Assembly: GCA_949126835.1 (NCBI GenBank)
Contig: CASBPS010000121.1
Span: 62,001 to 126,000, forward strand
Direction: 5' to 3'
DNA from: Anisus vortex
Taxonomy: Eukaryota > Mollusca > Gastropoda > Planorbidae
Length of the DNA stretch: 64,000 nucleotides
The translations under genes were made by a program, and so were the position numbers. Shown piece after piece: positions 56,180-64,000 of this stretch (position 1 is the stretch's first letter; each line of letters begins with the position of its first letter). Below the pieces are notes generated by a model, which did not search any database, was not told where the DNA came from, and saw only the letters and a program-made list of their open reading frames with translations.

Positions 56180-58166
56180 TTTGGTGGGTTTAACAGACAG
56201 CCTTTCACTCAGTTATTTGACAAACAGTTTGATTTCTTTGCTTTGGTGGCGAAACACCCAACAAGCATTTATTCTCATAAGCAAAACAGGTACCCAAAAG
56301 GGATGACCTGCATAAACAAAAACAATATAATATTAAAAAAACATGGAAACAATAGTTTAACTATTTGTCAATGATAAAAATAGCGACATCTGAAATCTTA
56401 TATAGAAAAATAATAGAAAAATATGTAGGCTTAGTGCAGGGGTCGGCAACCTTTTGAGACGGAGGAGCCAAAAGTTACAATTTACAAAATGTCCCAGTTT
56501 TGAAAGAGCCACTAACATTTTTTTGTTTCAATACTATGGTATTTGATTAGGATTAGGTATATAAATTTGATTTTTTGATTTAAAATAAATAGCTTTAAAT
56601 ATGAAATAATATTTATCCATATAAAAGCATACACATGTTTCGCACAGAACATATTAAAGTATTTTAGCTAGCTCTGCTAGAATAATTAAATTAGTTATCA
56701 AATAATATAACTATAATTATTGAATAATAGATAGTTACAATAGTTACATCAATGGGAGCATTTGACTTGCTTGCCTTTTGAAAGTTTGGTTAAATCTGGC
56801 TCATAACTTGTTGTTTTTAGTTTCAACTTTTCAAGCACGCCTCTAGATTTTTATTTGTTAGTTGGCTTCTTACTTTAATTTTTTAATTTTATTATATTAT
56901 ATGCAAGAGAACCCTTGCTCGCATGAATATGTTGATCCGAAGATCGTCAGCACTCCAAATGCCAACTTATTCACTTCACTATAGCATACTGGAAGACTAT
57001 TCCATGCGTCAAATATCAATGCCTCAACTCGCGGCATTTCTTTTAGAGCTGTCCAGTCGTGCAGCGTGACGTGCATGCTTTTCTGGACCTCCAACTCTTT
57101 TAACTTGCTCTTGAGTTCTGTGAACTTGCCACTCTACAAGTGTTTGGTTTTCAAATCCAGCAATTGAATTTGAAGCGAACCAGCAAGAATTCCAAATGGT
57201 TCAGTGTTGATCGCATTTGTATATAATATGTTGAGAGGATTTACTATGAACGCCAGAGTAGCCTACTGTGTTTGTTTTGAATTGCTCAAATCTTCATTTG
57301 GTTTATAGCCATGCTGAAATAATTCGTGTCAAAAGGTGCATTGCACTGTATTATTTCTTCAAGAAATTCCTAAAACTGGCGATGGTAGCAGAGTGCTTTT
57401 GCCAAAATGCTGTTAATGATCTTAATTACCAAGTTCATGACCTCAACTATTTCGTCCGGAAATAATTGGACAGAAAGCGCCTCTTGATTAATTATGCAGT
57501 GAAACGTTAAAATTTTGTGGTTTACATTTTGCCTAAGAATCGTTGTTACCCCTTTATGTATTCCTATTATACTTCTGGCTCCGTCAGATGCTATGAAAAT
57601 GATTTTTTAAATATCGATTTCATAGTTTTCCAGGCATTATTTGCACATTATTTGCTATATCTACTCCACGGGTTTGCCCTGAGAGTAGCAGCAATACTAA
57701 CAGTTCTTCTTTTGGACATTAGGACGACATATAACTGACGAAAAGGTAACTTGTGATTGTGCCGTGTCTTTTATGTCGCAAGACTCATCCATAGCAAGTG
57801 ATAAAGCAGAAGCCAGTTGAATGTCTTCCACTTGCATGTTTTCCACTGCATGTGTGTTACATTTGAAGACATTTTAACAGATTTTTCCTGTTTGCAGTAT
57901 ATATATTTTTTTGTTGTATATTATTTTTATTTATTTATGAGTTTTGAAAATGAAAAATAGATCTATAATTATCAATATTTGCGCATGGAACTGGAGAGCC
58001 GCATCTTGACATAGAAAGAGCCGCATGCGGCTCGCGAGCCGCAGGTTGCCGACCCCTGGCTTAGTGTGTTACCAAACGAAGACTGGTTGACCCGATAACA
58101 AAGGCAATTAAAAGTATAACAGTAGCATTAAATAACTTAATCTAAAAGTAAAAACATAATCTGAAC
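56180..58166 (-). mobile_element. Partial LTR (5' LTR side), split by hAT insertion
   Basis: 56180-56436 plus 58067-58166 match the other part of the solo LTR, ending at AATCTGAACTA. Together with 54655-54968 it covers the whole LTR apart from about 4 bases. Confidence 0.7.
56437..58058 (-). mobile_element. hAT transposon, decayed, nested in LTR
   Basis: 1622 bases with terminal inverted repeats CAGGGGTCGGCAACCT and an exact 8-bp duplication GCTTAGTG (56429-56436, 58059-58066). The minus frame 56897-57094 includes LAFGVLTIFGSTYSCEQGFS, the hAT dimerisation-end signature. The rest of the transposase is broken by stops. Confidence 0.9.
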
Positions 58167-59100
58167 TAAAAACCAACCAACTTACGACACTCTATCATAC
58201 ACACACATATCTTTTCACCTGTATCAGGGCTCTATTGTTATGAAGGGAGGCTGGGTTTAGTGTCTCCACTGGGGAAAAATTCAGTCTTAAGCCAATTTTT
58301 GGAACAATAACATCATAATGCTAATGTTAGGAAGACAGTCATAGTTAAGATAGTAATTATAAAATTTCATGTTATGGTTATTCTCATTTCTCATGCTGTG
58401 TTTACAATATAGTACATAGTACCATCGAGATTGACATCAGTCCGTCACACCATAGGTCTTCAAAGGGGTGTAAATGGCAGTTAGAAAAAAAATAATTTTA
58501 TTAAATATTTTTTACTCAGCTATAACATTAGTAGACAATATTCCATGGAAAATGCAACGCGGTAAAATAACAGAATGAAATAATATAAACGGTGTTAGTA
58601 AATAAATAAAAAAAACTACTTACATTCATATGTTTACTGAATTAAATAATGTCAATGTGTATATTTATATATATTGTTCTCCACATTTTCATGATTAGAG
58701 TAGCAATGTAATTTTTGTTCAATTGAGCACTTACATTTTAAATATTGTTTTATAATAAATGTACAAGTTCAAAGTTACTGCATTTGAAATGCACATCATT
58801 TTGTGTCTATTTCTTTGGCTCCATCACTAAAACACTATCAACAACTACAATTAGATTAACAACATTGGTAAACATATTAAACGCATACAGTATGATGTAT
58901 TGTATGCAACAAATGATTAAAGAATGTGAGTGATTGGTTAACAATATTATACAGAACTTCATTTGGCATGAAGATTAGCACTTAAAACTTAAAGTCACAA
59001 AGCCAGAAGCTAATCTCTCTTTCTTATATGATTTTATAGATAGATAATACAGTATTTATATAATATCAAATATAGAACTAATGTATGACAGAAACTTTCT
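58167..59100. other. Non-coding stretch
   Basis: No gene or repeat family recognised. The ORF at 58745-58933 lacks any support. Confidence 0.3.
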
Positions 59101-59109
59101 TTTTCAATC

Positions 59110-59290
59110 ATGAGCTTTGGATTTGTTAGCGTGATCTTTCAAACATTGCACACCCCCATTGCAATATTTAATTTCTATTTTGCAGTAGCAGCACCAAGCT
59201 ACTTCATCGTTAGCTATTTTCCTGTAGTAATTTGAAAAAAAAATTCTTAATTTTCATCCTTTATTACCAACCACTCACATTTGAATTTGT
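59110..59290 (-). pseudogene. BED/hAT-type zinc-finger relic
   Basis: Minus-frame KFKCEWLVIKDEN, then KIANDEVAWCCYCKIEIKY and GGVQCLKDHANKSKAHD. This Cys-x2-Cys..His..His layout resembles the N-terminal zinc finger of hAT-related transposases. A poly-A run shifts the frame. Confidence 0.45.
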
Positions 59291-59606
59291 TTCTAGATGT
59301 TAATTCAATGCTATCAATACCTTTATCGGAATTGGCAGCCAGTTTAGTCAACTTTTCTAATTCACTTTGTTTGATTAGGCTATTAGTTATTTCCCTTAAT
59401 CTATTTTGAATCTTTTTTCACATGGCTATTTACCTAACTTCCTCAGAAACCTCTGAAGTTAGTCTGAAGCCTCTCAAATAATCTGAATAGCAGGCTCCAT
59501 AAAAAATCAGTTTTTTAAAGACTGTTAGCCTCTGACAATGTGTTGGGGTAATAGCAAACTATGTTTCAGAGTGTTAAAAAGAAATTATAATTGTGTAATC
59601 AATACA

Positions 59607-59940
59607 ATAATAATAATAATAATAATAACGGTGCTTATATAGCGCATATCCCGTTGGTGACAGTTCTATGCGCAGACGACAGTTACAGAATACAGACAGA
59701 CAACGAAATATATAGTAATACGCTAATTCTGCTGACGAAATAGGTGAGTCTTCAGCCGGCTCCTGAAGGTGTCATAGCTAGGGCTCTGGCGAAGCTGTAG
59801 TGGGAGGTGATTCCAAGCGGACGGTCCTGCGTAGGAAAATGAACGTTCGCCAGCGGACACTAGCCTCACACGAGGGATCCGCAGAGTAAGCGCGTCAGAT
59901 GCCGAACGAAGTGGGCGGGACTGGGTGTAGAGCTCCATAC
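59607..59940 (-). mobile_element. L2/CR1-like LINE 3' end with (AAT)n tail
   Basis: The minus ORF 59723-59938 reads RIPRVRLVSAGERSFSYAGP, SAWNHLPLQLRQSPS and RLKTHLFR, a standard LINE ORF2 C-terminus. The 3' UTR ends in an (ATT)n tail on the minus strand, as L2-like LINEs do. Confidence 0.8.
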
Positions 59941-60370
59941 AAGAGCGAAGATAATCCGGGGCGCAGTTATTCAGGCACCTATAACAGAGGGAAGCCAGCT
60001 TATATGAGATCCGGTTGTTGATGGGTAGCCAATGTGATTGTTAGTGCTTTATATGCTTCGACTTTCTGCTAATCTGGACTTAAAACTATATAATTGTTTT
60101 TCCAGATGTAAAACAAAAAATGTAAAAGTACTAGACATGTAATACACACACAAAAAAATAACATCAACACAAAAAATCTGATTTCAGAGAAAATCTGAAA
60201 GATTTACACCCCAGCATACAACTAGATAGGCCTACACCCATCGTGATGATGTAAAAGTCTTGTGTGACCCAAGCAATACTGCTGAGTGCAAGACAATTAG
60301 GTAGCCCTATCCAGATTTAAGATTTTGCGTTTAATTAGCGACAATTCTAACTCTTGACATCGTCATCATG

Positions 60371-60889
60371 TGTAATAAATGAGCCCGAAGTTGGCAAGAC
60401 TGTAAAAATAAAAAGGCGCACTGTACAGGTCAGCTCATTTGATTACACACTACAAGACCTAATGTGGAATTAAACTGAGATGTTGTTAGGTTATTATACT
60501 TTTACAGATCGGTTTCTACTTTTATCATGCCTAGTTCAGATTATGTTTTTACTTTTAGATTAAGTTATTTAATGCTACTGTTATACTTTTAATTGCCTTT
60601 GTTATCGGGTCAACCAGTCTTTGTTTGGTAACACACTAGGCCTACATATTTTTCTATTATTTTTCTATATAAGATTTCAGATGTAGCTATTTTTATCATT
60701 GACAAATAGTTAAACTATTGTTTCCATGTTTTTAATATTATATTGTTTTTGTTTATGCAGGTCATCCCTTTTGGGTACCTGTTTTGCTTTATGAGAATAA
60801 ATGCTTGTTGGGTGTTTCGCCAACAAAGCAAAGAAATTAAACTGTTTGTCAAATAACTGAGTGAAAGGCTGTTTGTTAAACCCACCACA
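60371..60889 (+). mobile_element. Solo LTR in intron 1 of R1
   Basis: 519 bases from TGTAATAAATG to CCCACCACA with a 4-bp duplication CATG on each side. The empty site is seen at 20085-20095 and 39210-39220. It is the same LTR family as the Y-box element, in opposite orientation. Confidence 0.85.
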
Positions 60890-60987
60890 CATGTTACGAT
60901 GATTATAATCTGAACTGCTATTAATAGGTACTATTATAATATATTGTCTACTGCCTGTATTAAACATGGACAATATTTAGCACTTAC

Positions 60988-61098
60988 CTTGCAAGCTTTA
61001 TTGCAATAAACAGATGAAAGGAGACTTGTATCCGCTGATTCATTTTGGAAATTTTCGGACAGATCTCTTAATTCTGAGATTAATTCATTAAATTCCAT
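60988..61098 (-). CDS. Original exon 1 of the ZNF292/RLF-like gene
   Basis: 37 codons from ATG (61096-61098) to donor AAG|GTAAGT. MEFNELISELRDLSENFQNE, later YCNKACK. The pattern fits the family N-terminus, where a charged helix is followed by YC..xC. This is the only copy with ATG at this place; the three internal copies have CTG. It would splice to R1 exon 2 in phase 0. Confidence 0.65.
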
Positions 61099-61149
61099 TG
61101 TGTGTTGATTTGGCTGTATTTCTAGACAAGGGTCAGGTTGAGGGCCCCA

Positions 61150-61166
61150 CAGTATAAATATATACC
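61150..61166 (-). promoter_or_regulatory. Possible TATA element upstream of exon 1
   Basis: The minus strand reads GGTATATATTTATAC about 55 bases before the ATG. AT-rich context makes chance occurrence easy, and the transcription start is unknown. Confidence 0.2.
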
Positions 61167-61327
61167 AGTACGTCTGAGAATAATAAAATGAATAGTTTAT
61201 ATAACAACTTTAGCAGCGATGCATTTAATTAAGCTACAATACAAATGTTAGAAAAAATATGCTAAAAATAGTACAAGAACAGTAGATTGATTTCAAGTGA
61301 TAGTTTTGCTTAAAAATTCTATATTAA

Positions 61328-61778
61328 AGACCAAGTGAAGAGCTTTTTATCAAAATTGAGTTAACATTTGATTTTGATAGTAAATAGTGTATTCAGTATC
61401 TGAATGTTAATAAAAAACATTTATACAAAATATCAAAGATAAATTTTAAGTAATTAGTTCAATATTTGCAATTAAATGTGTGTGTTTTTCGGAGGAATAC
61501 ACCAAATCTCGTAGCCATTTGAGATGTTTTTATTTCCGGCAATATAGGAAAGTGACGTAACATAAAGGATTCCGACTAGGAAAAATGAATATTGTCACGT
61601 GTTTTGAATCTATTGCCACATGTTTTGAATCTTTTCCCGGTTCTTATTTTTAACAAAATGGTTAAATATAGATTTATAGCGTCTATTTTTATTTATTTAT
61701 TTCCCTTGTGATACGTCACTTCTGTTTGAGGCTATTCCAAATCTCGTTCCTTTGAGAAAAACCTCTTCACTTGGTCTT
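61328..61778. mobile_element. TTAA-flanked MITE (piggyBac-like)
   Basis: 451 bases. Inverted ends AGACCAAGTGAAGAG are perfect for 15 bases and imperfect beyond, with TTAA on both sides (61324-61327, 61779-61782). Non-coding. It sits 230 bases upstream of the exon 1 ATG. Confidence 0.8.
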
Positions 61779-62007
61779 TAAATTACAAAAAAAAAACACT
61801 TTAATCGGCAATGCTGAAGCGCACTTACCTATATTTTGACAATAATATAGTCTTTTGTTAAACGTAAGCCTAATTTCATTAGAGAGTAGTTTTACTAGAC
61901 AACTTATATAAATATACACAATTTTGTGGTTGCTTAGATGTTTTAGATCAATTTTTGCATATGTTAGTTAGACTTAGACATCATTATCCAATCAAAAATT
62001 AGCTAAG

Positions 62008-62562
62008 ATGTTTGATATTTCATTATTTATTGTGCAAACTATTTTTATAAATTGGATAAATTTCTGTGTCATTCAGTGGGGAAAAATAAATATCTGGCCT
62101 GATAGAAATTTAGTAGGTCCATCAAACTTTAAGTTAAAATTTCCAACAACAAGAGTCATTATAGATGCCACTGAAATGCCCATTCAAATTCCTTCCAATC
62201 CTCGGACTCAGCGAGCAACATTTTCAACTTTTAAACACATGAATACATTAAAAGTTCTTGTTAGGTGTGCTCCTGGTGGGCTTGTTTCATATTTATGTTT
62301 CAGATGCATATGGCATGGTGGCTCAGCATAATGGCAGACAATGGGTTCAATGTACAGGACAGTTTTGCTAAAAAAATATAACTTAAAATATTCCAACATT
62401 TTTAAAGAAAAAAAAAACAGACTTCAACCATTAACTGTAATGAAAGATAGATTGATATCAAGTAAAAGAGTACATGTGGATAGAGTTATTGGTATGGCCA
62501 AAATTTATAAAATTATATGTAAACAGCCACTTAACTCAACTGAAACTCGACTTCACACATAG
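62008..62562 (+). pseudogene. PIF/Harbinger (ISL2EU-type) DDE transposase relic
   Basis: The plus frame reads WPDRNLV, FPTTRVIIDATEMPIQIPSN, then RATFSTFKHMNTLKVLV.CAPGG, the DDE_Tnp_4-type core beginning with its first Asp. After a gap in another frame KRVHVDRVIGMAK and QPLNSTETRL follow, the usual C-terminal landmarks. The central part with the other acidic residues is lost. Confidence 0.75.
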
Positions 62563-62720
62563 GCCTAATTACATTTTTTTTTATATAGGCCTATGCAATT
62601 TTAGGAAAAATATTGTTCCTTCATATTCATAAAATCTTCCAAACATTAAGTAGTGGTGTTAAGTGTCTTCTTTTTTATGTTTATTGTATCAATATATAGG
62701 GTATATATTCTGTGGTTTTT

Positions 62721-62822
62721 GTTCTGCCTACCCGACTTGGTCGCCTATTTAGAGTGAATAAGAAACTAAAATACAATTTAGCTCTAAGGTTGGACTTAAA
62801 TCTTGACTCTGTATCATCACAG
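62721..62822 (+). repeat. Inverted repeat arm B
   Basis: Inverted match to 53539-53641, 9 kb away. Confidence 0.7.
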
Positions 62823-62829
62823 GGAGAGG

Positions 62830-63500
62830 GTTCTTCAGGAGACGGTAGATTGATTGGTGGAAATTGTCAACAAGAGGCGTGACAATAACGATCTGTTATC
62901 ATTAACTGATAACGAACTCAATTCAAGTATGAATATGCCAATTATAGATAATGTACAGAGGATATAAATCATATAAGGGGACAGTTGCATAAGAAACAAG
63001 ATAGAGAGCCAAAATAAAGGAATATTATTTTAGTTACTGTAGGAGGGTTGGTCACAAATTGGAAAATTGTCATAAGATTTCTAAGAAACGTATGAAAGTG
63101 TGGTGTGATATCATTGTTTAAGGGTGGGACATAGGCTATTGAATAAGATGAGTAGCTGTAGAGAATTCACTCATGAACTGAAGGAAAGTAGAAAAAGATC
63201 TAAAGTTAAACAAAACTGAAAATCCAACAAAGAGAAGGAGCCTAGAGTTATCGTTATTGTGAAAAAAGATAGAGCTAGTGAGAGAAAGGATCAGAAAGTG
63301 TTAAAAGCAAGGCGAGATCAAATTATTCGACGAAACAACACTGGGGGGAAATTTGATCCGCATATAGGTAGAATAAGTGAGCAATTCTTCAGAGACCTAC
63401 ATAGGGCTAACAGGAAACTTGCTGGATGTTGAGAGAGAAAGGGGAACGAATTTAAAGATAAGTAACATTAAAATCGTGAGTAGGAATGTTTTTTTCAACG
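62830..63500 (+). mobile_element. Retroelement relic with knuckle-like motif
   Basis: Plus-frame YCRRVGHKLENCHK at about 63035-63075 resembles a CCHC zinc knuckle lacking its first Cys. The DNA resembles the knuckle-like segment in the gypsy tail at 44700. Lys/Arg-rich broken frames follow. Confidence 0.4.
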
Positions 63501-64000
63501 GCCTACCACAGTATGTTGCTCTAACCTAGATGCATTCTCTTTATTTTACCCTGGCCCAGTTTCACTTGTGGCGCTTAATTAGAAAACGTATCAGTCGAGA
63601 GAGTGTGGTCGTGAGTGTTGATGGGGGGAGGGTGTAGAGCTGAACAGCGTAGGCTATGTTAGTCATATAGTATATTTACGTTGGTCGCATTACTGATAGC
63701 GTTAACAGTCCTAGCACCTAGAAGCTGATAATGAGTTAGAGATGTCATGGGAAAGGTATTTAAGTCATACTTCAGAACACTCTCGTCTCTATCTTCTCTT
63801 ACTACTCTCTCTCTCTCTCTCTCTCGTCTCTATCTTCTCTTACTACTCTCTATCCCTCGTCTCTATCTTCTCTGTCTACTCTCTTCCTTACATCTTCTTC
63901 GATTATTTCTCCCTACTCACGCTTTGCTTTCGAGGCCCATTGAGACTTAGGAGTTAGCTATTGTATTTTCTGGCTGACAATGACTAATGGTTAGGCAACT
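63501..64000. other. Non-coding end with pyrimidine-rich repeat
   Basis: 63780-63900 is an imperfect tandem repeat of CGTCTCTATCTTCTCT-type units plus (CT)n. The ORFs through it are repeat products. Confidence 0.5.

Larger units (their letters stand above)
54655..58166 (-). mobile_element. LTR element carrying a Y-box gene (with nested hAT)
   Basis: LTR part, 1.2-kb interior, LTR part. Minus-strand sense: primer-binding-like TGGTAGCACGAGTGGGG just inside the right LTR is the same as in the gag-only element at 33309. The two LTR parts are complementary halves rather than full copies. No gag, protease, RT or integrase was found. Confidence 0.7.
39450..61115 (-). repeat. Tandem unit R1 (5'-most, holds the original exon 1)
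   Basis: The most diverged unit, stretched to 21.7 kb by insertions in introns 1 and 3. It lacks the MITE and telomeric repeat shared by R2-R4, so it branched first. Confidence 0.8.

Noticed and set aside
11665..61115. R1-R4 as an assembly artefact (repeated haplotigs)
   Set aside because: The copies differ by substitutions, distinct stops, and private insertions (LTR element in R2, P element in R1) and deletions, and the fusion junctions are unlike simple end-joined haplotigs. Spanning reads would still be decisive.
63742..63957. Leu/Ser-rich ORFs at the right end
   Set aside because: Translations of a CT-rich tandem repeat in two frames.

Overview
This is nuclear DNA of an animal: AT-rich, with spliceosomal introns (GT..AG, polypyrimidine tracts), phase-consistent exons, and several classes of animal transposon. 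The TTAGGG-type telomeric repeat and the abundant AGGCCTA palindromes would suit a lophotrochozoan, perhaps a mollusc. That assignment is a guess; no rRNA or mitochondrial marker is present.

The main feature is one minus-strand gene region, about 10.5 to 61.1 kb. It encodes the N-terminal helical region of a ZNF292/RLF/ZNF654-type protein. I recognised the family from the spacing of LR..LLK..E.A..LC..C..HPE in exon 4 and EL..LW in exon 6; no C2H2 zinc finger exon lies in the window. A seven-exon block occurs four times head to tail, called here R1 to R4 in transcription order: R1 39450-61115, R2 28660-39450, R3 20318-28660, R4 11665-20318. Each internal boundary lies inside an exon, where the first half of exon 7 is joined in frame to the former 5' leader and exon 1 of the next copy. 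Exon lengths (140, 224, 203, 144, 141, 894) and phases are identical in all copies. R1 is fully open. R2, R3 and R4 each carry one lesion, always in exon 7: TAA, TAG and a +2 shift.

The left 9 kb is a mosaic. It holds pieces of the same gene (exons 5, 6, 7 and a chimeric 7/2 exon) and pieces of a KDM4 (JMJD2) histone demethylase gene: a JmjN exon at 5040-5195, the post-JmjC exon twice at 629-720 and 8923-9015, and linker exons.

Mobile DNA is dense. It includes a complete P-type transposon with a THAP transposase (45434-50154, TIRs, 8-bp target duplication) and a gag-only LTR retrotransposon with nearly identical LTRs (33309-36242). An LTR element at 54655-58166 has an interior that is almost entirely a Y-box/cold-shock ORF (55003-56037), and a hAT element is nested in its LTR. 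There are also a solo LTR (60371-60889), a TTAA-flanked MITE just upstream of exon 1, hAT-like MITEs, a PIF/ISL2EU-type relic, gypsy gag-pro remains, and several LINE and SINE ends.

Because R1 to R4 are paralogous, they can be read as before/after pictures. R2 to R4 share a 374-bp MITE and a short telomeric repeat that replaces about 2 kb of R1, so R1 split off first. The LTR element in R2 and the P element in R1 came later.
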